Counted from the stretch's first letter, positions 1 through 10,757 are shown. The stretch: DNA of 64,000 bases from Simmondsia chinensis (GCA_018398585.1 JAGTTD010000005.1:34288750-34352749); one strand, 5' to 3'. The notes: generated from the letters alone by a model not told the origin. Program-made: numbers and translations.

Positions 1-1344
1 TTTTTTCTTTTATCATGTTCAATCTAATTTGATCCAATTGTTATAAAATCATTTACATATTTTTCAATTCTAAATTTTCCTCAATTCTTTTTTAGCAATA
101 CGTCTATCTGGTTCATTGTAGAGTCATTATTCTGTAAAGATATATTTTTTAACTATTTCAATTCTTTTACTTTATTTAAAACTTTTTGATTTATTTTATT
201 AATTCAAAGTAAGTCGATTGGGTAGCATTTTTTGTTAAAGGGACAATTATTATAAGATTTTTTTTGTTATAATATTTATTTATCTAGAATTTGTTACCTA
301 ATATGTAGACAATTTTTGAACAAATATGCATAGATTTATCAATATAAGCAAATTTGGAAAAAAAAAAAATTCATAAAATAAGTCTTATTACGCAATAAGA
401 AATATAACAGACTTACCTTGCAAACTCTTCCTTAAATGTCAAAATTCTGAAATAATAGAAGATATGAAAAGAATGAGAAAAAAAATCCTGAGGTGAGAGA
501 ATGTAAAGAGGAAATATGAACTTCCCATACGATCATAGAGGTTGTGGAAGAGAAATGGGAAGATAAATTATAGGTAAAATTTTGAAACAAATATATAGAG
601 AGATGATTTATAAATATAAGCACATGTGAAAATAATTTATCAAATAAGTCTTACTACACATTGAACATAAGCAACATACTATTTTTACCTTGTTAATTCT
701 TCTTCAAATGTCGAATTTTTTAAATAAGGGAAGAGAGAAAGAGGATGAGAAAGAACGTGAGAGAAAATAAATGGGAAATATAAACTCCCCATATCATCAT
801 TGGAGGTTTTGGCAGGGAAATGAGTAGTTATTTTATGTATGTGTAGTAAATAGTAGGTGGTAAAGTTTGGTTTAGGAATAGTGGATGGCTTGAATTATAA
901 TTATATATAGTAAAATTTTAATTTTTAATTATTTAAAAAACTAAAATTTTAGTTCTCTAAACAGTTAGAATTTAGGATAGGAAGATACTTGAAAGGCGAG
1001 GGCAAATCTTCCTTAATATATTAGATAGATATGTTTGACTAATTTATATAATTATATCAATTTACTGAATTAATTGATACCTCCTAGAAATTGAGGATTT
1101 AAGATCTGTTAAACTTGAGTAAAAGTGAAGACTTTCACTTAATATTTTCGTATGTGTTTATATATATATATATATATGACACAATTCTTATAAGAGGGTG
1201 GGAGTGTGAGAGAAGCGAATCTTGGTCATCCATTATAATGGACGGCTAAAATTGACTTTTTTTCATTAGGCAGCAAAAAAAAAAAAAAAAAAAAAAATTC
1301 GACATCCTACCCCGCCCTTCCTTCCCTCTCAACTAGAGGTGGCC

Positions 1345-1380
<36 letters not shown>

Positions 1381-1537
1381 TACGATCATAATTATAAATA
1401 TATTTTATAAAATAAAATATATTATAACTTATTAAAAAATATAACTATAACAATATAATAGTGTCTTATAAAATTACAAATATATTTTATAAAAGAAAAT
1501 ATATTTTAAAAAAATAGAACTATTACACTATAAAAAA
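1..1537. other. AT-rich intergenic spacer with microsatellites
   Basis: No coding signature is visible on either strand. The stretch holds an (AT)n microsatellite near 1157-1178, a pure A run near 1276-1297 and a second (AT)n run near 1349-1374. Two short purine-rich blocks near 425-560 and 690-800 resemble each other (both contain variants of 'gggaag' and 'gagagaaa' and end near 'cttcccata' or 'ctccccata'), which suggests an old duplication. The only long frame here is in A/T-rich low-complexity sequence and I do not accept it as a gene. Confidence 0.6.
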
Positions 1538-3655
1538 TTAATCTAAACTTGCTACGGCTGGTGCAGTACTTGTGCTGGAGCTAGCGTTGTCTTCTTCATT
1601 GCTTGATGATTCCAATTTCAGATGATCTTGGTCTCTACCCGCTGCAACCATCCAATTCTTCAAGAGCACTGAAATTTTTAAGGTGGTCGGTGCTAGCTTT
1701 GCTCTCTTTAATCCAAACAATCTACTACAACAACAACAACAATTCCAGTGCCTTGCGGCTCCCGCAAAAGCAGGGTCTGGGAATCCAAACAATCTACTAC
1801 TTGTACTAAAAGCAGACTCTGATGCTACTGTAGACACCAGACATGTTAGTATATTGCATACCACGGTGGAAAGCACAATATATCTGGTTTTATTTGAATT
1901 CCTCCATTGCATAATATTAAAATGTGGATTAGCTTCTGTCGGGTAGAATTTGATCGTACACGAACGCATGTACAAAGAAAGCTCATCATATGACGTGGGA
2001 CTTTGTTTGGGCTTTAATTGGTTAAACATATCCAACACATGTGATTTCCCTCAAGAAGAGGACGAAGATGATGTGGAAGAAACGTTTGTATTAGATGATA
2101 ATTTTTGAGAATACATGAAAAATCAATTATGTAAATTTTTATCAACTTTAGCAACAACAGATTTTACATCAAAAGTTGGTTTCATTTTTTCATAAAATAT
2201 TTGGGCAAATAAATCAAACCCGCGAATTTACAACATGGATAAAAAATGATGGCAATACAATATGCCATTGGTAATTTAGAATAATATTAAAATTTTTTTT
2301 CTATCATAGCGGTAATGGAGCCCTGTAGCATGGGGTTGGAGGGGTTATCCATCATTCAAGCTGCAATATCTACCAGTCTACAAAAAATTGTATGCATTTT
2401 TAAAAATAACAAAAAATTTACAGATTTTATTAATTATATCCCAATCTATATTTCTAGATTAAAATAACTTAGATCTGCATGATTTTGATGTACAAATTCA
2501 ATTAAGACGTCTTTGTATGGTATGCATCTTTCTAACATTAAAACCGTGAATGACCACCTATTACGTGTATCTAATTTAAATTGTTTAAAAGAAACGTCGT
2601 GTGCGTCATCAAAGTTCTTTATTCTTTTGCCTAAATTTTGATGTCCTAATTGATAGATGCAACATTAATCAAAATATTTTCTATTTAACATGGGCCTCAT
2701 ATACCTAATTAATTATTTAACAGATGAAATGTTATTAGTAACATTATCAAAAGTAATGCTGAAAATTTTGCTTTCTATCCCCACTCACGGCATGCGTTCA
2801 TAATGGTACCTTTGATTACATAAGCACTGTAGGGATATTGAAATAGGCGAAAATGAATTATTCTTTTTTGCATAACATAAGAAGAATCATCCAATGTGCA
2901 GTTATGCATATGAAAGGTACGTTGGATTTCGTCTTCCACGTGTTAGACATCAATGAGAGCATGCTCGTGTACGTCTTTAAAATTTTTCAAGTTCGTTTTT
3001 CATACTTCCAAATTCTTCAAATGTGTCCCACTTTTTTAGAGTACCAGACGAATCTAAGTTCTTCATCGGTGGTAAATGGCTTTTCATCCAAAATGACGTA
3101 TCTCATTAATTCGTGTATATTAGTTTCTTGTGTAAACTTAAAGTTTGCAAGTGCATCAGTCGCTTGTTGTATGAGAGTTTGTTGGGTTCTATCCGCATTT
3201 AATTCAGGGTGGCTTTTTTGTACGTGTCTTTTTAAAATGCTAGTCCTACTATTAAGTGGATGCCTAAAGGCTTTTAGAGGATTACATAAAGTACAATATG
3301 CTTTAGCTTGTTCACGATCTAGTGTAAAATGTTTCCATACATCACTAGTACTACTTCTACTACTACTCCTAGTGGTGTGGGTTTGAGTTTCATCGTTGGT
3401 GAGTGTGGGTTCGGGTTCATAACATCCCGCACCACCCGACTCAGGATAACCCTGCTCGTAAAGGTATTCATGTTCCCAATCACAGGTGTCTTTGTAGGGA
3501 GGTGACGGAACGTGTTCTAAAAAAATTCATTCCCGGGTATTGAGCTCAATTCTTCTAGATTGATTACTACTGCTACCCATTGTAGGGAATTTGGGCGGTC
3601 AAGAAGAGCTAGAACTAGAACAACTAGCTCTAGATAAAGATGAATTATGTGCCAT
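1538..3655 (-). pseudogene. Decayed hAT-superfamily transposase (BED zinc finger)
   Basis: This is a minus-strand remnant of a plant hAT (Ac-like, RICESLEEPER type) transposase. It starts at an ATG at 3655 followed by a Ser-rich leader. Near 3345-3200 it encodes a BED finger: VWKHFT, then CTLC, then H-x-H spacing ending KRHVQKSHPEL. The middle (2850-2050) is broken by stops and frameshifts but still aligns in pieces. The C-terminal dimerisation domain is at 2038-1538, with the hallmark STVASESAFSTSSR followed after an insertion by LAPTTLKISVLLKNW. An early TGA after about 18 codons fits C-to-T decay of a CGA codon. The family usually has about 650-700 residues, and the 2.1 kb length fits a nearly full but dead gene. 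In live elements the product binds terminal repeats and moves the element by cut-and-paste. Domain identity is solid; exact frameshift positions are not mapped. Confidence 0.85.
1729..1781 (-). mobile_element. 5'-truncated SINE/RTE tail fragment inserted in hAT ORF
   Basis: A 53 bp minus-oriented fragment of the shared SINE/LINE 3' module: CAA repeats (the TTG tail on the other strand), then the complement of GGGAGCCGCAAGGCACTGG. It is flanked by a perfect 19 bp target-site duplication, aatccaaacaatctactac, at 1710-1728 and 1782-1800. The duplication plus insert adds 72 bp, a multiple of three with no stop, so the C-terminal hAT frame stays open. In the protein this appears as SRLFG repeated on both sides of a foreign stretch. 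Confidence 0.9.
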
Positions 3656-3867
3656 TATATTGATTTATTATTATAAATGCAAGTAAGGCAAACAAAATGA
3701 CAAATAAATAAAATTTCGATACTAATTTTACCGAAGCAAAAACTGAAATTTGAACTTTTACGAGTATAACATAATTGAAACTTGGAACTTGAGAGATGAG
3801 TGCAAAGAATTGATTGTAGAGAAGAGAGAATTGATGATTGTTGTATGGTAAAATGAAAACTTTTGGT

Positions 3868-3882
3868 CAATATTTATATAAA
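3868..3882 (-). promoter_or_regulatory. Candidate TATA box of the hAT transposase
   Basis: On the minus strand the sequence reads TATATAAATATTG about 215 bp upstream of the transposase ATG at 3655. Position and sequence suit a plant TATA box, but the region is AT-rich and no other core element is evident. Confidence 0.35.
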
Positions 3883-4010
3883 AAAAGTGCCCTAGGCATA
3901 GTGGCGCGTGGGGGGGGGGGGTGCTTTTGCCCCCCAACGGGGTCAGTTGGGCCCGGCCCGTTGTCCTCCCAACCCTTTCTCTCTTTTTCTCTCACCCCAC
4001 CACCAGTTGC

Positions 4011-4724
4011 TAGGGGTGTTCCAAAAAATCCGTATCCGAAATACCGAACTGAAACCCCGAAATACCGACCCTAAAATGCGATTAACCATACCGAATTTTC
4101 GATTCCATTAACCGAACCAAAAAAATTTGAGGTATTTCGGGACGGTAACGGTTAGTGATTTTGTCCATTTCGGTTAACCGATTTACCGAAATAATAGATA
4201 TCATGTATATATTTTCACATGTTCATAATATTATATTGTTTACTAAGTATGTTTTTCTATCATATAAATGACTCTTCTATAATACATGATTAATTTATCT
4301 TTTTCCTAGTTCATGTCCTATCACGGAGTATTTGTGCCTCATTATTATATCCTAAATACTAATTAAGCACTACGTTGCTACAATTTAGTGCTACTGTCTT
4401 GCTCATATATTGGTTAAAATGAGATGTTATACGTTTAATTTTTTAGAATTGTATTATAAGCTCATAATTTATTGAATATTCTCACAATTAATGTATTTTT
4501 TGGACATTTACAAACCATTAAGGAGATAGATCATATAACATAAAAGAGGCATTGCATTACTTTTTCGGTTACCGGTTAACCGACATAACCGAACCGAATT
4601 ACCGAAAGTCGGTTAACCGGCCTTTTCGGTTACGGTAACGGTTAGAGATATTTGAGTATTTTGGTTACGGTTAACCGAACCGAAATACTTTTCGGTACGG
4701 TTAACCAAACCATGAACACCCCTA
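4011..4724. mobile_element. hAT-type non-autonomous MITE rich in CCGAA/GGTTAACCG motifs
   Basis: A 714 bp element bounded by inverted ends: left TAGGGGTGTTC, right GAACACCCCTA. It is flanked by an imperfect 8 bp duplication (ccagttgc at 4003-4010, cctgctgc at 4725-4732), the size used by hAT elements. Both subterminal zones (4025-4190 and 4565-4705) are packed with alternating CCGAA, TTCGG and GGTTAACCG motifs, so the ends can fold on each other; the AT-rich centre has none. There is no coding capacity. The duplication length and TAGGG-type end place it in hAT. It interrupts pyrimidine-rich repeats that continue on both sides. Confidence 0.8.
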
Positions 4725-4732
4725 CCTGCTGC

Positions 4733-5130
4733 CACCGCCAACCATTGCCACTGCCCCTCCTTTTCTCTCTCTTCGAATACCCCTTTCTCTCCCCCCATAT
4801 CTCTTTACCCCGCCGCTGCCGCCGCCCCTTATTTTTCTCTCTTTTCCAATACCCCTTTATCTGCCCCTGCCATCCGCCACCGTCGCCACCCCTGCTTTTC
4901 TCTCTCTTTCAATATTCCTTTCTCTCCCTCCAATATCCCTTCACCCACGTCACCCACCGCCACACGGCCATACCACCCCCCTCTTCTCTCTCCTCTCCTT
5001 TTTAACCTTGCATCAATTTTTTTTTCTCTCGCTCTCCTCCCCTTTCTACGTTTATGCCCTAATTTTTTTAACTGTTCTTTTATCCTCTCCTTTTTACGTT
5101 CATATCCCAATTTTTTGTATTCTCAACACA
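4733..5130. repeat. Pyrimidine-rich degenerate tandem repeat
   Basis: Three to four degenerate units of roughly 65-70 bp, each going from a CCGCC-type block to TTTTCTCTCTCTTTC, then AATACCCCTTTCTCTCC. After 5030 a second unit type follows: CCTTTCTACGTTTATGCCCTAATTTTT, about twice. Long frames on both strands are by-products of this composition. Similar material recurs, partly inverted, at 6480-7060. Confidence 0.6.
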
Positions 5131-5452
5131 TGCAGGGATTTAATGATTTATGAATCCATTAAAATCGTTATATTTCTTCAGAGTGACCGGATTGTCCAGC
5201 TCACCATACTGAGCCTCCATTATTAATTTTCAACTGCACAAATATAAAAAAAAATTAGAATAGGAAACTAAATTCGAGTAAACTATGAGCTAGCATGAAC
5301 ATTTATATAATTGACTTAAAATAATTTATGATAAAAATTAAAATTGAAAAGAAGCGTTAACTTTTAAGGCTATAATTATAAGCAACAAATATTAAATTCA
5401 CAATTATTAAAATAAGTAGTATCTATGTGTAATTGGATGTAAACACTCTCGC

Positions 5453-6271
5453 TTAAGTTAAAGGAGAAATATTATAAGGCGGTAGTGAGACTGTTATGTC
5501 TTCTGGGGCAGAATGCTGGCCGATTAAGCACCATCACAAGCAGAAGATGAAGGTAGCAGAAATGAGGATGTTGAGATGGATGTGCGGGCACACAAAGAAG
5601 GATTGAATCAGGAATGAAGTTATAAAAAGTAAATTAGGTGTGGCCCCAATCAAGGATAAGTTGCGGGAGCAACGTTTGAGGTGGTTTTGGCATGTTAGGA
5701 GGAGACCGAGCACTACACCTGTCAGGAGATGCGAACAAATCCATATTACAGAAGGGAAGAGATGGAAAGGCCAACCATAGAAGAGTTGGATAGAAGCAAT
5801 TCGATAGGATCTCACCTGTCTCAACCTCAGTGAAGAAATGACCCTAGATAGAGCTCAGTGGAGGATTAGTATAGGTGTAACAGATATAACGGAGTACGAT
5901 CGAAGAGCACTTCTAGGCTAGTACTAGGGCCACCAAGCTTCTTGCATGCCTGTCGGTGTTACGCATTTCTGCCTTGCTTCTTGCTACTTACACCATTTAT
6001 TTGTTTACATGTTGTCGGTAGGTAGGCTCTTTTCTATAGTTGCTTGCTTGCTTTTGCATTTTGCTGTTACTTAGATGCTTCCATGCTTGTCATACTCTCC
6101 GGGATTCTCTTGCCCTTCTCGCTTTTCAGGTTGGGGGTCCTCGGAGACAGCCTCTCATTAGGGTATCCCCCTAATGGGTTAAGGCTGTATACATCCTACC
6201 CCTCCCAAACCCCGCTCATGCGGGAGCCCTTATGGCGCTGGGCCTGTTGTTGTTGTTGTTGTTGTTGTTGC
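5453..6271 (+). mobile_element. RTE-type LINE, 5'-truncated, with (TTG)n tail
   Basis: The first half encodes the C-terminal end of an RTE-type LINE polyprotein: VAEMRMLRWMCGHT, then an IRNEV-like stretch, DKLREQRLRWFWHVRRRPS and a final TLDRAQWR-like block. These motifs sit distal to the reverse transcriptase and are typical of plant RTE elements. Frames are broken by stops and small indels. The untranslated 3' part (about 5930-6250) ends in the module shared with the local SINEs: caggttgggggtcctcgg, cagcctct, aaggctgta, gcgggagccc, then (TTG)n at 6249-6271. I found no convincing target-site duplication. RTE LINEs retropose through target-primed reverse transcription; this copy is dead. Confidence 0.85.
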
Positions 6272-6479
6272 AATAATTCTTTCTTCCAGTTACCTACAAT
6301 ATCCACAAATCTTTTTAATCTCTTATTAATTTGGTTTTGTGTGTTTGCTAATTAGATATCAATTCGTAGTATTTAATTTTTGTTGTCTCTTGTGACAAAA
6401 TTCACCCAGTATTGTCAAAAAGAATTATAATCAAATCTTAATAGAGAGAGAGAGGAGAGAATGTGTGCAATATAATTAC

Positions 6480-6640
6480 ATTTAGTAAAATTGGGGTGTA
6501 AACATAGAAATGGGAGGAGAGAGAGTAAAAAAATTAGGTGTAAACGTAGAAAAGGGAGGAGAGAGGAAAAAAATTAGGGAGTAAACATAGAGAATAAAAA
6601 AATCGAATTATAAATGTAGAAAGGGGAGAAGAGAGAGAGA
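6480..6640. repeat. Purine-rich tandem repeat, about 42 bp unit
   Basis: Three to four copies of a unit reading gtgtaaacgtagaaaaggga then ggagagagg and a run of A before 'ttagg'. The complement of this unit appears at about 5040-5115, so this block is inverted relative to the one upstream of the RTE fragment. Confidence 0.6.
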
Positions 6641-6796
6641 GAAAGTAAAATAAGGGGCTGCCACCACCATCGGGCTTCCTCCTCCACCACCCCGCCATAC
6701 TGCCACCCTCTTCTCTCTCTCGTCTTCAACACCCCTTCCCAATATGCTCCTTTCTCTCTCTCACCCACTTTCCCACCATGTTGCCACCCCGTCTCT

Positions 6797-6965
6797 CTCT
6801 TTTCAAATACTGCTTCCCAGTATACCCCCTTCTCTCTCTCTCTCTCTCTCTCACAACCCCTTCTCCATCACGTTGCCAGCAAACCCCATCATTGACAGCT
6901 AACCAGGGTTGTGAGAGAGAGAAAAGGGGGTATACCAGGAAGGGGGAATGTAAAGAGAGAGAGAG
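6797..6965. repeat. Hairpin-forming inverted repeat, CT-rich/GA-rich arms
   Basis: The left arm (about 6797-6863) runs ctctctctt, cttcccagtatacccccttc, (CT)n, cacaacccc. The right arm (about 6906-6965) is its near complement: gggttgtgagagagag, then gggggtataccaggaagggg, then (GA)n. The loop is about 42 bp and non-repetitive. Open frames on both strands reflect this symmetry. The origin is probably a small palindromic element or microsatellite inversion; no target-site duplication was found. Confidence 0.65.
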
Positions 6966-7192
6966 AGGCGGCATCAGCACGGCAGCCAATGATTTGGTGG
7001 GGGAGGGGGTATGTGGGGAGAGAGAAAGAGAGAGTATGGGAGGGAATTTTTTTTTTTTTTCTTAATGTACAATAAATTTTGGCCCTTAATTACAATCTTA
7101 TTTAAGATCTAATGGTACAGCTTTACTTTTTTTCATTTTCTTAACTTTCATTCTCATTCCAGCCTCTTTCTACACATACATGCGCGCGCTGG

Positions 7193-7204
7193 CACACACA
7201 CATG

Positions 7205-7236
<32 letters not shown>
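7193..7236. repeat. (CA)n-(TA)n compound microsatellite
   Basis: Alternating CA changes to alternating TA directly before the SINE at 7238. A (TG)n run lies just after the SINE (7479-7494), so the insertion sits between two dinucleotide tracts. Confidence 0.9.
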
Positions 7237-7237
7237 C

Positions 7238-7479
7238 ACCAAAGAGGGCACCAACACGCCGTCACCGGATCCCATTAGAACTCCGAAATTAAGCGTGCTT
7301 GGGCGAGAGTAGTATCAGGATGGGTAACCTCCTGGGAAGTCCTCACCCTCAGGTTGGGTGCACAGGGAAACAGCCTCTCTTCAGGTTAATAGCCTAAAGG
7401 GGGAAGGCTGCGTACATCAGTGCCCCCCAGACCCTGCGTAGGCGGGAGCCCTTGAGGCACTGGGTATGTTCCTTCCTTT
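7238..7479 (+). mobile_element. 5S rRNA-derived SINE with Au-like 3' end
   Basis: About 242 bp. The first roughly 105 bp match plant 5S rRNA: CACCGGATCCCATTAGAACT, AAGCGTGCTTGGGCGAGAGT, GATGGGTAACCTCCTGGGAA. These cover the internal RNA polymerase III promoter (A box, intermediate element, C box). The 5S part stops at GTCCTCACCCTCAGG and is joined to the module shared with the RTE LINE (cagcctctcttcaggtt, gaaggctgcgtacatc, agaccctgcgtaggcggg, gcactgggtatgttcc). It ends in a short T-rich tail rather than TTG repeats. It is not a functional 5S gene, because the 5S 3' end is missing and the same fusion recurs elsewhere in the window. No clear duplication can be read in the flanking microsatellites. 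Confidence 0.88.
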
Positions 7480-7544
7480 GTGTGTGTGTGTGTATTTGTG
7501 TTAATGCCAAAACATGTTTTACTATTGAAATATCATTATAAAAG

Positions 7545-8706
7545 ACAAAAGGAAGAGTGATAAAAAAAGCACCAAACTAAATATATATGAAATTTTTTAG
7601 CACTGTACTTGTTAAGTTAAAAAGAAAGGTATTGTACTAGTACTAATAAATTTTTTCACACTGAACTAAAAAAAACTAATATTTTTAGCATTTAAGGTGG
7701 AGAGTGAACCCCACTTGCCATAAAATTAATTTTATGAAAAAAAATAGTTAATAAAATAACAATCTATCTATATGTGAATTCTTTCAGCACTATACTTACA
7801 AAAGTAAAGGAAAAAAGGTATTAGTCAAAATGAATATTTTCAGTGTTGAACTAGACGTAAACTAATTTTTTCAAACATTGTATGGTATCTAATATTTGCT
7901 TATCTGCTTATATCATTTGTCTGAACTCAATATATTTTCACTTAAAAATACTAATGTGGAATATAGTTTTGATAATATATAAGTATATTTTGTTGATATA
8001 TTTTCAAAATAAAATTTCTCGATTGTGTATTTGATGTATTTTGGCTCGACACATACTTGGTGTCGACATATTAAAAAATCACTCTCTAGATGCCGTGTGT
8101 CAACACATAAACGTTGTCTGTCAACACACAATAATATAGAAACTCCAGTCCCAAAAACCGGGGTTGTATGTCGACACATGAGCACATCAAATACACCACC
8201 AAGACACTTTATTTGGAAAATAATTTGCAAAGTATACTTATATATTATACAAATCATGTTCCACGTTAGTATTTTTAAGCGAAAATACATTGAACTAAAA
8301 CAGAGAATATAAGTGTATGAGTAAGTGTTAGATACCATATGGTGTTTAAAAAAAATTAGTTTATGAATAGTTAAATGCTGAAAATATTCATTTTAACAAG
8401 GACAATACTTTTTTCCTTTACTTTTGTAAGAATAATGCGAAAAGAATTCACATATATATAGTTTGGTGTTTTACTAATTTTTTTTTTACACTAAAACCAA
8501 CTTTATTTTTTTCCACTTACAAGGTGGCAAGTGGGGTTTACTCTCCATCTTTGGGTGCTAAAAAAATTAAGTTTTTCCTAGTTCGGTGCCCAAAAAATTT
8601 ATTAATACTAGTACAATATCTTTTTTTTAACTTAGTAAGCGTAGTGCTAAAAAATTCATATATGCCTAGTTTAATTTTTTTTAAATCATTCTACCAAGAC
8701 AAAATT
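7545..8706. mobile_element. Giant foldback element, arms over 500 bp
   Basis: An almost continuous inverted repeat: the left arm (about 7545-8060) is the imperfect reverse complement of the right arm (about 8162-8706), with a loop near 100 bp. Landmarks pair in order: 'gtggagagtgaaccccacttgcca' around 7697-7720 with its complement around 8524-8548, 'actaatgtggaatatag' (7950) with the 8255-8270 region, and 'tgtatttgatgt' (8025) with 'acatcaaataca' (8185-8196). Each arm itself holds two related sub-units (both have 'cagcact..actt..aaaaaggtatt' then 'gaacta'). There is no coding capacity: the two overlapping frames near 7913-8338 are the two strands of the loop-proximal palindrome. Structurally this is a foldback or large MITE. 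If transcribed it could form a long double-stranded RNA. Confidence 0.85.
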
Positions 8707-8769
8707 GTTTCTCACTAAAGAAAAACTAATTCATAGCTTATTTTAATAAAAGCGTAATTTTTCTTTTGC

Positions 8770-9240
8770 AATAGAAATTTTTCACTAAAAAAATCACCTA
8801 AATTTTAGCTAGGGTTTCAAAATCCACATAGATATTCTAATTTTTCAATATCATATCACACTAAACTTTTCAAAAGTTTTCAATTCACATTTTAATGTAA
8901 TGCTATTAACATCTGTTAATTTTTACTGAAGTGAAATTTTTTTAAAAATACATAAGTTAATTTTCTAAATATTAAAATTTTTTTAAAAACATTTGTAAAA
9001 TTTTTTAGATACTTTGATATTTTAAAATTATTTTAAATGAAATTCCAATTTTTTTTGAAATTATTTTCTCTTTTTTCAGAATGCCACATTAACAAAAAGT
9101 TAACGGATGTTAACGGTGTTAAATTAAGTTGTGACATTAAAATTTTTTTGAAAGTTTAGCATGGCATTGAAAAATTAGATTATGTAGGTGATTCTATGAA
9201 ATCGTACCTTAAATTTAGGTATTTTTAGTATAAAACCTTT
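8770..9240. mobile_element. MITE with long imperfect terminal inverted repeats
   Basis: The left end (actaaaaaaatcacctaaat, then tctaatttttcaatatcat and actaaacttttcaaa) is mirrored at the right end, whose complement reads tactaaaaatacctaaattt, then tctaatttttcaatgccat and ctaaactttcaaa. The centre is AT-rich with 'gttaacggatgttaacggtg' near 9097-9119. It has no coding capacity. The duplication and exact ends are unclear because the flanks continue the inverted symmetry weakly. Confidence 0.7.
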
Positions 9241-9619
9241 TGTAATTGCTCTGGTAATAGTAAAACTAATTCGGAAATTAACATTTATATATATATGAGA
9301 GGGTGAATTCTTGGAGGCACATTTGGTTAAAGTGGGGAAAGGGGTGATATCAGGTGGGTGGAAGATGATGTTAGTAGTGAAATAGGTGGTCCAGAATATT
9401 CCCTTTCACTCTTACCCTCTCATATGAGTCATGTCTTATATATGTATATATAGAGGATGACTCTTGTGAATGAGTGAGAGTGAGAGTGAGAGTGTGAATG
9501 TGAGCCACTCATTTGTTGCTGAAATGTTCCCTTTTATACCTTTGAGCTCCTCGATATGGTATTGTCACCAAAGCGTGCTCCACTTAGGAATCACGCCCTC
9601 CAGTTGGTCCATCCACGCA
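9241..9619. other. Spacer between MITE and L1-type element
   Basis: AT-rich, with a (GAGTGA)n-like stretch near 9471-9500. No gene is visible. Confidence 0.5.
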
Positions 9620-10640
9620 TGAGCTCCCGTTGGTTTGCTTGGGTAGATGTCAAGTATCGTTAGGTCCACATTCGAGTTTGGCCACAATTATTGTGAGGTG
9701 TGTGGAGCTTGATAGGGGCCAGTTTGACATTCACGTTGGTGGTCAGCTGATCGGTAGATGGATCTCGGATCTTATATGCCTACGCTCGGCCATTCTGTCT
9801 ACTTTTCTTTAGTCAAATCCCCACTTCTAGTTATGGCTTCTCAATCCCCTCTTGCCGTATAGTGGACAAACGTTGGCCTGAATGACTCAGCGGGGACCCA
9901 AGACCCTATATCTTCTCTTGTTGACCAAGTTTAAGATGTCTGTAGTGATATTGACTCTAAGTCTTCTGGACACAAATACCCACAGGGTTTTCAACCTTGT
10001 ACGGTAGCGATGCCGCATGTTGCTGAGTATAGTGAGACAGGGAAGCAGAGAAGGAAGAGGGTGGCAGGCCATCAGGCTGCTAGTTTAGTGTCATTGAAGA
10101 ACAGTCGAAGAGCTCAAAAGCATAAGATGAAACAACAAGCGAAGCGGGATTAGTAGGAATTCATAAAAGATATGTCTCGAAGGAGCAGTGTGAAGAAACT
10201 GACCAAACTCTCTGGGAAACAAAAAAAGGGGGAAGTTGGTAAGGAAGAATGACAAGGAAGGAAGGATAACTTTCTTAAGCGAATTGTAGGTGGGAGTATG
10301 AGAAAGGCTTGTTGTGGCATATGATGGTGATGAATAGGATATGATTAAGCTTTTTGTAAGGTTGGAGTAGGGCTTTATTTTGACCAGTCCCCTGTCAATC
10401 TCTCTCCAACTCTACCACGGTTCCCTACATTGAACCCCGTCTCTCCCAAAGCTGATATAGCCATGTAATGCCTGTTTCTATTCCTTTTACATTTTTGTTG
10501 TTTTTTCTTTCCTATTTTCTTTGATGTATATTGCTCTGTTTTTCTATTTCCCGAGTTTATTCTGGTTTTCTTAGGCCTCGCTTATTCGAGTCGCCTACTA
10601 TGTATTGTGACTTTGTCGCTAATTATCGAAAAAAGAAATC
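9620..10640 (+). mobile_element. L1-type LINE, ORF1-only family, copy 1 (5'-truncated)
   Basis: Recognised by comparison with the longer copy at 11.5-14.2 kb. The residue stretch VELDRGQFDIHVGGQLIGRW (near 9690-9757) matches the NEWRAGHITLHVNHQFIASW stretch of that copy. Around 10090-10215 a basic segment (RRAQKHKMKQQAKRD, then EFIKDMSRRSS) matches the RRALK..EFLNDMSPGSS segment near the end of ORF1. Downstream, instead of an endonuclease/reverse transcriptase ORF, there is about 400 bp of non-coding sequence ending in cgcctactatgtattgtgac, tttgtcgctaattat and an A-rich tail. The frame is interrupted. Boundaries at the 5' side are approximate. Confidence 0.65.
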
Positions 10641-10717
10641 CCTTACCTGACATCATGCCCTTTCCCCTCTTCAATCAAATGTGTGGTTCATAATTCTGCC
10701 TCTCATATGAGTCATCT

Positions 10718-10719
<2 letters not shown>

Positions 10720-10755
<36 letters not shown>
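10720..10755. repeat. (TA)n microsatellite
   Basis: About 36 bp of alternating TA followed by 'gatagatatata'. Confidence 0.95.

Positions 10756-10757
<2 letters not shown>

Noticed and set aside
2853..3386. 177-codon plus-strand frame
   Set aside because: Antisense to the recognisable BED-finger part of the hAT transposase; the minus-strand reading has the conserved motifs.
4613..5110. Arg/Glu- or Pro/Leu-rich open frames on both strands
   Set aside because: By-products of CT-rich repeats; composition explains them and no domain is present.
7250..7345. Functional 5S rRNA gene
   Set aside because: The 5S-like part lacks the 3' end and terminator, is fused to a SINE body, and the same fusion occurs in TSD-flanked copies at 38.2 and 39.3 kb.
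7913..8338. Two overlapping open frames on opposite strands
   Set aside because: They lie in the palindromic centre of the foldback, so an open frame on one strand produces one on the other; no domain signature.
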